Assembly (NCBI GenBank): GCA_045591035.1
Contig: JAZNSG010000018.1
Span: forward strand, 1 to 43,930
Reading direction: 5' to 3'
Length of the DNA stretch: 43,930 nt
Source of the DNA: SIG440 sp045591035
GTDB lineage: Bacteria > Bacillota > Clostridia > Monoglobales > Monoglobaceae
Every line of letters begins with the position of its first letter. Within the stretch, counting starts at the first letter, position 1. The notes below the pieces were generated by a model. The model was not told the origin of the DNA and did no database searches. It worked only from the letters and a program-made list of their open reading frames with translations. A program made the position numbers and the translations under genes. Positions 24,261 through 31,485 of this stretch are shown here, in pieces.

Positions 24261-24295
24261 AAAACATAGGATTTTTCACAGGAAGGATTCATAAA

Positions 24296-24574
24296 ATGGA
24301 AGATATAAGTTATAATCCCGGAGATATAGTTTTGTCTGTGGCGGGACGAGACCGCGGTGGGCTTTTTGTCATTGTTTTCTGCGATGGGTTATATGCGTAC
24401 ATTTGTGATGGGGATGTTCACAAGATTGATAAACCCAAAAAGAAGAAAATAAAGCATATAAGACCTGCAAACGGCAACACACAGTACATTGCCTCGAAGC
24501 TTGAAGAAAATTTGAAGGTTACAAACACAGAGCTTCGCAGAGCGATTTCGGAATTTGAAGAAACAAATATTTAA
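24296..24574 (+). CDS. KOW-domain RNA-binding protein between map and infA
   Basis: 92 residues. Start at the ATG after AGGAAGGATTCATAAA; the longer frame overlaps map. The first half, YNPGDIVLSVAGRDRGGLFV, is a KOW-type beta-barrel like that of eukaryotic L14e/L6e proteins, followed by a basic patch KIDKPKKKKIKHIRP (about 43-57) and a C-terminal helix. Proteins of this kind are often found at this place in clostridial clusters; I know of no established function. The basic patch and position suggest a ribosome- or RNA-associated role. Confidence 0.75.
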   Translation: MEDISYNPGDIVLSVAGRDRGGLFVIVFCDGLYAYICDGDVHKIDKPKKKKIKHIRPANGNTQYIASKLEENLKVTNTELRRAISEFEETNI

Positions 24575-24610
24575 ACATAAATAAAATATTTAGAAAGAGA
24601 GGTGAGCGAA

Positions 24611-24829
24611 TTGGCAAAGGAAGATGTTTTGGAAGTTGAAGGTACAGTCCTTGAGGCGTTGCCTAACGCGATGTTCCAGGTAGAGCTTGAGAATGGGCAC
24701 AAGATTCTTGCTCATATTTCAGGTAAGCTGAGAATGCACTATATAAGAATTTTGCCCGGGGACAAGGTTACTGTTGAGATTTCTCCCTATGACCTGACTA
24801 AAGGCAGAATAACATGGCGTGCGAAATAG
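24611..24829 (+). CDS. infA: Translation initiation factor IF-1
   Basis: 72 residues, exactly the family length if translation starts at the TTG after GAGAGGTGAGCGAA. A GTG nine bases upstream lies within the ribosome binding site. AKEDVLEVEGTVLEALPNAM and the C-terminal SPYDLTKGRITWRAK are diagnostic. An OB-fold protein that blocks the A site during initiation. It ends the secY-infA segment; a new promoter follows. Confidence 0.97.
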   Translation: MAKEDVLEVEGTVLEALPNAMFQVELENGHKILAHISGKLRMHYIRILPGDKVTVEISPYDLTKGRITWRAK

Positions 24830-24963
24830 TTTTGCAAGAGATACAGAGTATCGAAAATGAAAAAGACGGGTATCAGACCCAATTTATACGAAAACACTGC
24901 AAAAATCCTATGAAATTTCGGAATATTTGTTGAAAATACCCGAAGTTAAGGTTGTGAAAATAC

Positions 24964-24992
24964 TTGACATAGTATTATGTTGGTGTTATAAT
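24964..24992 (+). promoter_or_regulatory. Internal promoter for rpmJ-rpsM-rpsK-rpsD-rpoA-rplQ
   Basis: TTGACA (24964-24969), 17-bp spacer, TATAAT (24987-24992): a perfect sigma-A promoter in the 221-base gap after infA. It should let the alpha operon be transcribed independently of the upstream cluster. Confidence 0.88.
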
Positions 24993-25050
24993 GATATGGT
25001 TAGCCCTGTGCTCAAATGGGGCCAACGTAACTTTTTTAGGAGGTGAAGGA

Positions 25051-25164
25051 ATGAAAGTACAACCTTCAGTTAAACCTATTTGCGAAAAGTGTAAAATCAT
25101 AAAGAGGAAAGGTAAGGTAATGGTTATTTGTGAAAACCCCCGCCACAAGCAGAAGCAGGGCTAA
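25051..25164 (+). CDS. rpmJ: 50S ribosomal protein L36 (bL36), zinc type
   Basis: 37 residues. MKVQPSVKPICEKCKIIKRK is the typical beginning. C11, C14, C27 and H32 form the zinc site of the C+ form of L36. ATG follows TAGGAGGTGAAGGA. It is the first gene after the internal promoter. Confidence 0.97.
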   Translation: MKVQPSVKPICEKCKIIKRKGKVMVICENPRHKQKQG

Positions 25165-25320
25165 TCAGAATTAATCGGTTTTCCTTTATGTATGAGCAGA
25201 GTCAGGCTTACTCACCAATTTGTTTAAGCTGATGAAAGCGAAAATTCATTTTTCGTGATAAGTGAAATTCTGCTCCGCATAACACTTTTCAGAAAAAATT
25301 ATTCGGAGGTGAATTAAAGT
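25165..25320 (+). promoter_or_regulatory. Structured gap between rpmJ and rpsM
   Basis: GAGCAGA (from 25194) can pair with TCTGCTC near 25269-25275, enclosing CGAAAA-TTCA-TTTTTCG around 25239-25256. This makes a closed multi-branch element about 80 bases long just ahead of rpsM. No terminator tract is seen. Confidence 0.4.
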
Positions 25321-25686
25321 ATGGCACGTATTGCAGGTGTTGACTTACCAAATGAGAAGAGAGTTGAGATAGGCCTTACCTATATTTTCGGTATAGGACT
25401 TTCAACATCCAAAAAAATCCTGGCTGCTACAGGTGTAAATCCCGACACAAGAGTTCGCGATTTGACAGAGGATGAGGTTTCCGCTCTCAGAGCTGAGATT
25501 GACAATTACAATGTTGAAGGCGACCTTCGTCGCGACATTGCTCTTGACATTAAGCGTCTCATGGAAATCAACTGTTACAGAGGTCTTCGCCACAGGAAGA
25601 GTCTTCCTGTTAGAGGACAGCGTTCAAAGACAAATGCAAGAACGAGAAAAGGCCCAAGAAAGACTATGGCCAACAAAAAGAAATAA
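25321..25686 (+). CDS. rpsM: 30S ribosomal protein S13 (uS13)
   Basis: 121 residues. ARIAGVDLPNEKRVEIGLTY at the N-terminus, a helix-two-turn-helix in the middle and GLRHRKSLPVRGQRSKTNAR near the basic tail that reaches the P-site tRNA. Forms head bridges to L5. TCGGAGGTGAATTAAAGT precedes the ATG. Confidence 0.98.
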   Translation: MARIAGVDLPNEKRVEIGLTYIFGIGLSTSKKILAATGVNPDTRVRDLTEDEVSALRAEIDNYNVEGDLRRDIALDIKRLMEINCYRGLRHRKSLPVRGQRSKTNARTRKGPRKTMANKKK

Positions 25687-25754
25687 TGAAGGTTTTGAAG
25701 CTGTGTTTTTACGCATTGCGTAAAGTCCGCTAAAATCAGGAGGTGAAATTTACT

Positions 25755-26147
25755 ATGGCAAAGGCAGTCAAGAAGACCAGACGTCGTAGAGAAAAGAAGA
25801 ATATTGAACGAGGTGCGGCTCATATCAAGTCAACCTTTAACAATACAATAGTTACTATCACTGATGTTGCAGGAAATGCTATTTCATGGGCATCAGCAGG
25901 TGGATTGGGCTTTAGAGGCTCAAAGAAAAGTACTCCATTTGCTGCGCAGATGGCAGCAGAAACAGCTGCAAAAGCTGCTATGGAGCATGGCCACAAATAT
26001 GTTGAGGTTTACGTAAAAGGTCCCGGAAGCGGCAGAGAAGCTGCTATTCGTGCACTTCAGGTTGCAGGACTTGAGGTTAATATGATTAAGGATGTTACAC
26101 CTATTCCCCACAACGGTTGTAGACCACCCAAGAGAAGAAGAGTGTAA
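25755..26147 (+). CDS. rpsK: 30S ribosomal protein S11 (uS11)
   Basis: 130 residues. Start at the ATG after AGGAGGTGAAATTTACT; an upstream in-frame GTG is part of that site. HIKSTFNNTIVTITDVAGNA in the first half and GPGSGREAAIRALQVAGLEV with PHNGCRPPKRRRV at the end. Located on the 30S platform near the Shine-Dalgarno helix. Confidence 0.98.
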   Translation: MAKAVKKTRRRREKKNIERGAAHIKSTFNNTIVTITDVAGNAISWASAGGLGFRGSKKSTPFAAQMAAETAAKAAMEHGHKYVEVYVKGPGSGREAAIRALQVAGLEVNMIKDVTPIPHNGCRPPKRRRV

Positions 26148-26168
26148 TTGCAGGAGGTGAATTAAAGC

Positions 26169-26795
26169 ATGGCAAGATATACAGAATCTGTTTGCAGAAT
26201 ATGCAGACGCGAAGGACAGAAGTTGTTCTTGAAGGGCGACAGATGTTATACAGATAAATGTGCTATAACCCGCAGAGCTTATGCTCCCGGTCAGCACGGT
26301 CAAGGAAGACGTAAGCTTTCTGAGTACGGAACTCAGCTCAGAGAAAAGCAGAAGGTAAGACGTGCATACGGCATCCTCGAAGGTCAGTTCGCTCATTACT
26401 TCGAGCTTGCAAACAAAGCAAAGGGTGTTACAGGTGAAAACCTTTTAACTCTTATCGAAAGACGTCTTGACAACGTTATTTTCAGACTTGGTCTCGCTGT
26501 TTCAAGACCTGAGGCTAGACAGCTCGTTTCACACGCACACTTTTTGGTAAACGGCAAAAAGGTTAATATTCCTTCATACCTTGTTAAGGTTGGGGATGTT
26601 ATCACTGTTTGTGAGACAAGCCGCAAGAGTGCTAAGTTTGACACAATTCTGGCTTCAACAGAATCAAGACTTGTTCCAAAATGGCTTGATATGAATAAGG
26701 AAACTCTCGAAGGCAGAGTGGTTGCTTTTGCTGAGAGAGAGGATATTGATCTTCCCATTGAAGAACACTTAATCGTTGAGTACTACAGCAAGTAA
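26169..26795 (+). CDS. rpsD: 30S ribosomal protein S4 (uS4), zinc type
   Basis: 208 residues. The N-terminus has C9, C12, C26 and C31 in the zinc-knuckle arrangement. The S4 RNA-binding domain begins near residue 97 with RRLDNVIFRLGLAVSRPEAR. A primary assembly protein and accuracy factor. S4 is the autogenous regulator of the alpha operon in Escherichia coli; here it is encoded within that operon, unlike in Bacillus subtilis where rpsD is elsewhere. Confidence 0.98.
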   Translation: MARYTESVCRICRREGQKLFLKGDRCYTDKCAITRRAYAPGQHGQGRRKLSEYGTQLREKQKVRRAYGILEGQFAHYFELANKAKGVTGENLLTLIERRLDNVIFRLGLAVSRPEARQLVSHAHFLVNGKKVNIPSYLVKVGDVITVCETSRKSAKFDTILASTESRLVPKWLDMNKETLEGRVVAFAEREDIDLPIEEHLIVEYYSK

Positions 26796-26966
26796 TAAAC
26801 GCTATCGGAATTTTTGCCGCATAGGATGCGGCGGAATCTACATTATTTACACAGCCCTGATGGTGAATAATTTTTCACCGGAAAGTGAAACAAATCGTAT
26901 TTCCGATTTGTGGGATAGGCAAAGACGCCAATCCTTGTGTTAAAAAAATGAGTAGGAGGGCTAAAT
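26796..26966 (+). promoter_or_regulatory. Structured gap between rpsD and rpoA
   Basis: GCCGCAT-AGG-ATGCGGC around 26817-26833, GGTGAA-TAAT-TTTTCACC near 26860-26880, and ACAAATCG-TATTTC-CGATTTGT near 26890-26912. It contains GCGGAATCTAC (26831-26841), also present before rplX. None of the stems is followed by a strong T run. Confidence 0.4.
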
Positions 26967-27917
26967 ATGATAGAAATAGAAAAACCAAGAGTTGAATGTG
27001 TTGAGCTTTCCGGCGACGGCAGCTACGGAAAGTTTGTTGTTGAACCGCTTGAAAGAGGCTATGGCACAACCTTGGGTAATTCGCTCAGAAGAATTTTGCT
27101 TTCTTCACTGCCGGGCGTGGCTGTAAACTCTGTCAAGATTGACGGCGTTTTACATGAATTTTCAACTATTCCGGGTGTATCTGAAGATGTTACAGAAATT
27201 ATTCTTAACATTAAGAAACTTGCTGTTAAGCTTCATTCGGACGGCCCCAAAACAATCTATATCAACCACGAAGGTGCCGGAGACATTTGTGCCCGGGACA
27301 TCAAGTGCGACTCTGATGTAGAAATTATAAACGGCGACTTACACATCGCAAAGCTCAACGACGATGCAAAGCTGTTTATGGAAATTGTTATTGACAAAGG
27401 CCGCGGCTATGTTTCTGCAGACAGAAACAAGCAGCTTATGCAGCCGGTTATCGGTGTTATTCCCGTAGACTCAATCTACACTCCGGTATCTAAGGTTAAC
27501 TACACCGTAGAAAACACAAGAGTTGGTCAGATTACGGATTTTGACAAGCTTACACTTGAAGTTTGGACAAATGGTACAATTGACCCGTCAGACGCAGTAA
27601 GTCTTGGCGCAAAGATTCTTAATGAACATCTTAATTTGTTCATTGACCTTTCAGAGAGTGCGAAGAACGCTGAAATAATGATTGAAAAAGAAGAGAGCAA
27701 GAAAGAAAGAGTTCTCGAAACCACTATTGAAGAGCTTGACCTTTCGGTTCGTTCATACAATTGCTTGAAACGTGCCGGAATCAATACTGTTCAGGATTTG
27801 ACTAACCGCAGTGAAAACGAAATGATGAAGGTAAGAAACCTTGGTCGCAAATCGCTTGAAGAGGTTACAGCAAAACTTGAAAGTATGGGCCTTTCGCTTA
27901 GTGCGAACGAGGACTAA
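26967..27917 (+). CDS. rpoA: RNA polymerase alpha subunit
   Basis: 316 residues. The N-terminal domain (1-230) dimerises and starts polymerase assembly: PLERGYGTTLGNSLRRILLS near 31-50 and GVKIDGV-type loop, then YVSADRNK. A flexible acidic linker leads to the C-terminal domain (about 250-312), SVRSYNCLKRAGINTVQDL with MKVRNLGRKSLEEV, which binds UP-element DNA and activators. AGTAGGAGGGCTAAAT precedes the ATG. Confidence 0.98.
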   Translation: MIEIEKPRVECVELSGDGSYGKFVVEPLERGYGTTLGNSLRRILLSSLPGVAVNSVKIDGVLHEFSTIPGVSEDVTEIILNIKKLAVKLHSDGPKTIYINHEGAGDICARDIKCDSDVEIINGDLHIAKLNDDAKLFMEIVIDKGRGYVSADRNKQLMQPVIGVIPVDSIYTPVSKVNYTVENTRVGQITDFDKLTLEVWTNGTIDPSDAVSLGAKILNEHLNLFIDLSESAKNAEIMIEKEESKKERVLETTIEELDLSVRSYNCLKRAGINTVQDLTNRSENEMMKVRNLGRKSLEEVTAKLESMGLSLSANED

Positions 27918-27965
27918 TCCCGAAGTCATTTCCTTCGGAATGATAAATTTGAAAGAGGTGATAGT

Positions 27966-28307
27966 ATGGCACACCAGAGAAAGTTGGGCAGACCCACTGA
28001 CCAGAGAATTGCAATGCTCAGAAGCATGACCACTTCATTCCTTGAAGCTGGTAGAATTGAAACAACAACTACTCGTGCTAAGGAAGTTCAGAAGTTGGCT
28101 GAAAAGATGATTACCCTTGGCAAGAAGAATACTCTCCACACAAGAAGACAGGCACTTGCTTTTATCACAAAGGAAGATGTTGTTACAAAGCTGTTTGGTG
28201 AAATCGCTCCCAAGTATGCTGAAAGAAACGGTGGTTATACAAGAGTAATAAAGGTTGGACCCAGACGCGGTGACGCAGCTGAGATTTCAATTTTGGAGCT
28301 CGTGTAA
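27966..28307 (+). CDS. rplQ: 50S ribosomal protein L17 (bL17)
   Basis: 113 residues, the short Gram-positive form. HQRKLGRPTDQRIAMLRSMT near the start, then RRQALAFITKEDVVTKLFGE and GGYTRVIKVGPRRGDAAEIS. Located near the tunnel exit. Last gene of the cluster; a strong terminator follows 17 bases later. Confidence 0.98.
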   Translation: MAHQRKLGRPTDQRIAMLRSMTTSFLEAGRIETTTTRAKEVQKLAEKMITLGKKNTLHTRRQALAFITKEDVVTKLFGEIAPKYAERNGGYTRVIKVGPRRGDAAEISILELV

Positions 28308-28324
28308 TTCAGTATTAAAATTTT

Positions 28325-28354
28325 AGCGGCTCGTTTACGAGCCGCTATTTTTTT
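28325..28354 (+). terminator. Terminator of the ribosomal protein cluster
   Basis: AGCGGCTCG (28325-28333), TTTA loop, CGAGCCGCT (28338-28346), then ATTTTTTT. Confidence 0.92.
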
Positions 28355-28372
28355 GAAAAGGAGAAGCTATTG

Positions 28373-29026
28373 ATGAAAAAACTATGTATTTTTGATATGG
28401 ATGGAACACTGGTGAATACCATTGATACCATCGCATATTTTGCGAACACAGCTCTGAAAAAATTTGGGCTTTCTGAAATTGAAACTGAAAAATACAAGAT
28501 TATGGTAGGGAATGGCTCAGAAGTCTTGATAGACCGGATGTTAAATGAATTGGGTGCGAAAGTTGAGAACAAAAAGGAAATCCACAAATATTACACCGGG
28601 ATATATGATAATGATTTTATGTATCTTACTGCTCCATATGATGGAGTGATTGATATGCTCAAAGAACTGAAGAAAAACGGCATACAAACGGCAATCCTTT
28701 CAAACAAGGATGACAGCACTGCAAAAAAAGTTTCAGACGTTCTCTTTGAAGAAGGCCTTGTGGACTTGTGCCTCGGTGCAAGACCGGGTGTTCCTTTGAA
28801 GCCTGAGCCTGATGCAGTTTTTGAAATAATGAAGCATTTTGGGGTGACAAAGCAGGAGTGTCTTTACATAGGAGATACTGCTACAGATATCCAAACCGCA
28901 AAAAATGCAGGGCTCTATTCAGTCGGCGTACTTTGGGGTTTCCGCGGAGAAGATGAACTTCGCGCTGCGGGAGCTGACGTTATAACATCAGATGTTATGG
29001 AAATTGCAGAAATTGCAAAAAGATAG
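28373..29026 (+). CDS. HAD-superfamily phosphatase (phosphoglycolate phosphatase-like)
   Basis: 217 residues. Motif I FDMDGTLV with nucleophile D8 and acid D10; motif II LSNKD; motif IV GDTATDI. A helical cap lies between motifs I and II, as in subfamily IA (Gph/PpaX). Possible substrates are phosphoglycolate, pyrophosphate or other small phosphate esters, which sequence alone cannot decide. The ATG lies eight bases after AAGGAG; the frame also has a TTG just before it. Flanked by terminators on both sides, so it is probably monocistronic or reads through from the ribosomal cluster. Confidence 0.88.
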   Translation: MKKLCIFDMDGTLVNTIDTIAYFANTALKKFGLSEIETEKYKIMVGNGSEVLIDRMLNELGAKVENKKEIHKYYTGIYDNDFMYLTAPYDGVIDMLKELKKNGIQTAILSNKDDSTAKKVSDVLFEEGLVDLCLGARPGVPLKPEPDAVFEIMKHFGVTKQECLYIGDTATDIQTAKNAGLYSVGVLWGFRGEDELRAAGADVITSDVMEIAEIAKR

Positions 29027-29035
29027 TTTATTTAA

Positions 29036-29064
29036 AAAGAGACTCAAAGCAGTCTCTTTTTTAT
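29036..29064 (+). terminator. Terminator of the HAD phosphatase gene
   Basis: AAAGAGACT, loop CAAAGC, AGTCTCTTT, then a T-rich tail. Confidence 0.82.
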
Positions 29065-29135
29065 TTGCATAAAAGACAATCCTCCTTAATAAATATAAAT
29101 AAACCGAGACTGCCGCTGAGGAGGAATGAATTCAA

Positions 29136-30356
29136 ATGAGAAAATACAAAGCTGTGGTTATTGATGGGAAAAAGGTATTGAGGTCATTGACCATAACCGG
29201 GATATGTGCCATTATTATAACTCTCAGCCTGATTAACATAAGCATTGTCCAACCCGAAATTCATATAACAGACAGCATTGGCGTGAAAAACGCCCTTAAC
29301 GAAATAATACCCGCACCCGAGACGATTTCAGGACCAAGAATTGGCCCAAAGGAACAATTATCCTTGGGAATAAAAAAGGGATTTACATTTCTTTTGACAT
29401 TTGACCCGTGGGATAATCGCACAGCAGTTTTGGGGGCACTTCCTATTGTTAAGGTGGTAAATTCAACTTATCTTGCAAAACGCCTTGATGATTCCGCTGT
29501 GCTTGTGTACAATCCGGAAAACGCCGATCTGGGTGAAGGCTCACCTGATGTAACACCAAACGCTGCCGGGGAATATCCCATAACGGAAATAGATTCGGGA
29601 CAGGCAAAGGCATTAGAGGGAACAAAAAACAAAATACTCATAAGAAATGAAACAAACTTCGGAATAAATATCGGGGAGATGCTCTCGTCTTCTCTTGGTT
29701 TTAATATGAAGGGAAGCTCTCCCAAAGTTCTTATAATTCACACCCACACAACCGAAAGCTATACTCCCGAGGGAGCAACGGTTTATTCTGCTTCATCCGG
29801 CGACAGAAGCCTTGATGCCCAGAAAAATATGATAGCAATTGGTGAAGCTGCGAAAGAGGTTTTTGAAGCGAATGGGATTTCGGTAATTCACGACAAAACT
29901 GTGCATGACCACCCAAGCTTTAACGGTTCGTATGCAAACTCATTGAAAACAATAGAAAAGCATAAAGCAAAACACCCCGAGATTTCAATTGTACTGGATT
30001 TGCACAGGGATGCATTCGTAGACGAAAAAGGGAGCAAGGCAAAGTTTGTCACCGAAATAAACGGAGAAAAGGTTGCCCAGCTGATGTTTGTGGTGGGAAC
30101 AAACGCCGGGGGACTTGACCATCCGAACTGGCGTGAGAATATGAAACTTGCCTTGAAATTTCAAAACCGTATAACAGAGAAATACCCCACTCTTATGCGT
30201 GGGGTAAATTTAAGAAAAGAGAGATTTAACGGACATACTACACCCGGGAGTATGATAATTGAAGTGGGGAGCAGCGGAAACACTTTAAACGAGGCTTTAA
30301 GGGGAATTCGACTTGCCGCCGGTGAAATGGCTGACTTCCTGAATACATTAAAATAA
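29136..30356 (+). CDS. spoIIP: Stage II sporulation protein P (SpoIIP), septal cell wall hydrolase
   Basis: 406 residues. With SpoIID and SpoIIM it thins septal peptidoglycan and drives engulfment of the forespore; it acts as amidase and endopeptidase. A cytoplasmic start, one membrane anchor (about 17-37) and a long extracellular linker precede the catalytic domain (about 195-405): VLIIHTHTTESY with the zinc histidine and glutamate, LDLHRDAF, then GHTTPGSMIIEVGSSGNT. Start is the first ATG after an in-frame stop; AGGAGG is 12 bases away, slightly far. Expected to be mother-cell expressed (sigma-E in Bacillus), but I could not confirm a sigma-E promoter. In Bacillus it lies next to gpr; here they are 21 kb apart. 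Confidence 0.93.
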   Translation: MRKYKAVVIDGKKVLRSLTITGICAIIITLSLINISIVQPEIHITDSIGVKNALNEIIPAPETISGPRIGPKEQLSLGIKKGFTFLLTFDPWDNRTAVLGALPIVKVVNSTYLAKRLDDSAVLVYNPENADLGEGSPDVTPNAAGEYPITEIDSGQAKALEGTKNKILIRNETNFGINIGEMLSSSLGFNMKGSSPKVLIIHTHTTESYTPEGATVYSASSGDRSLDAQKNMIAIGEAAKEVFEANGISVIHDKTVHDHPSFNGSYANSLKTIEKHKAKHPEISIVLDLHRDAFVDEKGSKAKFVTEINGEKVAQLMFVVGTNAGGLDHPNWRENMKLALKFQNRITEKYPTLMRGVNLRKERFNGHTTPGSMIIEVGSSGNTLNEALRGIRLAAGEMADFLNTLK

Positions 30357-30357
30357 A

Positions 30358-30396
30358 AAAGGCTGTAAAAAATCAAATTGGTTTTTTACAGCCTTT
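30358..30396. terminator. Hairpin terminator after spoIIP
   Basis: AAAGGCTGTAAAAAA pairs with TTTTTTACAGCCTTT around an ATCAAATTGG-type loop. The downstream T run is weak on the plus strand (TTTAACAT) and better on the minus strand, so efficiency is uncertain. Confidence 0.7.
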
Positions 30397-30494
30397 AACA
30401 TATCATTTATAATCCGTGCATCAAGAAGTAATACTTTTTGGAATCTGTCATATAATTTGTTAGATATGTGATTTAAAGAGAAAGCGGTGAAAAA

Positions 30495-31406
30495 ATGAAT
30501 AGTTTAAAACCATATACTTACAAAATTCTCAAAGATGATATAAGGTTGCTTGAGACAACTTTTCCTGACCTTGAAGTAGGAAGCATAGGACGTTCTGTAT
30601 GGGGGAATGAGCTTTATTACATACGCCTTGGTTCGGGGAAAACAAAAATGCTGTACTGCGGAGCCCATCACGGAATGGAATGGATTACCTCTGCGATGCT
30701 GATGAAGTTCATAAGAGATTTCAAAACGGAATCAAAAAAAGGCAGGGCCTTTGCCGGGTTTAATCTTGAGATTCTCCAGCGAAAAACTTCATTATATATA
30801 GTGCCCATGCTAAACCCCGACGGGGTTCAGCTTTCTGCATCAGGCCTGCCGGGTTGGCTTTCTGTAGAAGAAAAACAAAGACTATTGCGTATGAATGGAA
30901 GCGATAACTTTAAAAAATGGCAGGCAAACGCAAATGGAGTAGACCTGAATCATAATTATGATGCATTATGGAACCGTTCGAAGGCAATGGAAATGGAGTA
31001 TGGAATATATGCCCCCGGTCCGACCCGGTTTTCGGGAAACCGGGCGGAGTCAGAACCCGAAAGCCATGCCCTTGCGGAGTTTACACGGAAACACGAGTTT
31101 GGGCTTGTCATAGCCTTTCACAGCCAGGGCAAGGTAATTTATCACGGCTTTTTGGGGAAAGAGCCAAATCGTTCACTGGCAATTGCCAAAGCCTTTACAA
31201 AAATTTCGCCTTACAGCCTGGATGATACTGAGGGGATAGCGTCCTTTGGCGGATACAAGGATTGGTTTGTGCAAAAATTCAATCGCCCCGGATACACGGT
31301 CGAGGTCGGTGAAGGACAAAATCCGCTGCCCATTGAACAACTTCCGAAAATATACAGAGAAACTCTGCCCATAATGCTCGGAACAATGACGGTGAATATA
31401 GAATAG
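30495..31406 (+). CDS. M14 zinc peptidase, gamma-D-glutamyl-diaminopimelate peptidase type
   Basis: 303 residues. Metal-binding H59-x-x-E62 (HHGMEW), PMLNPDGV, VDLNHNYDALW (substrate arginine position replaced, as in the peptidoglycan branch), AFHSQG with the third zinc histidine, and catalytic glutamate in YTVEVGEGQNPLP. This pattern fits endopeptidase I-like enzymes, which cut D-Glu-meso-A2pm bonds of peptidoglycan in spores. No LysM domain and no signal peptide, so it may act inside the mother cell or forespore. It lies downstream of spoIIP, separated by a hairpin. A sigma-E-like CATATAAT element at about 30459-30466 is weak. Confidence 0.85.
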   Translation: MNSLKPYTYKILKDDIRLLETTFPDLEVGSIGRSVWGNELYYIRLGSGKTKMLYCGAHHGMEWITSAMLMKFIRDFKTESKKGRAFAGFNLEILQRKTSLYIVPMLNPDGVQLSASGLPGWLSVEEKQRLLRMNGSDNFKKWQANANGVDLNHNYDALWNRSKAMEMEYGIYAPGPTRFSGNRAESEPESHALAEFTRKHEFGLVIAFHSQGKVIYHGFLGKEPNRSLAIAKAFTKISPYSLDDTEGIASFGGYKDWFVQKFNRPGYTVEVGEGQNPLPIEQLPKIYRETLPIMLGTMTVNIE

Positions 31407-31421
31407 TTGCGTGTTTCATGG

Positions 31422-31450
31422 TTGCATATAGAATAAAATTGTGTTATATT
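31422..31450 (+). promoter_or_regulatory. Promoter of trmFO
   Basis: TTGCAT (31422-31427), 17-bp spacer, TATATT (31445-31450). Confidence 0.65.
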
Positions 31451-31485
31451 ATATAGGAAAGAATTCTTTCGAAAGGACGAAAAAT

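Noticed and set aside
24830..24963. Terminator after infA
   Set aside because: Only a weak GGGT/ACCC pairing is seen, without a T run; I could not support a terminator there.
30430..30470. Sigma-E promoter before the M14 peptidase
   Set aside because: CATATAAT with an ATA about 15 bases upstream is only a partial match in very AT-rich DNA; mentioned in the gene entry but not claimed as a feature.
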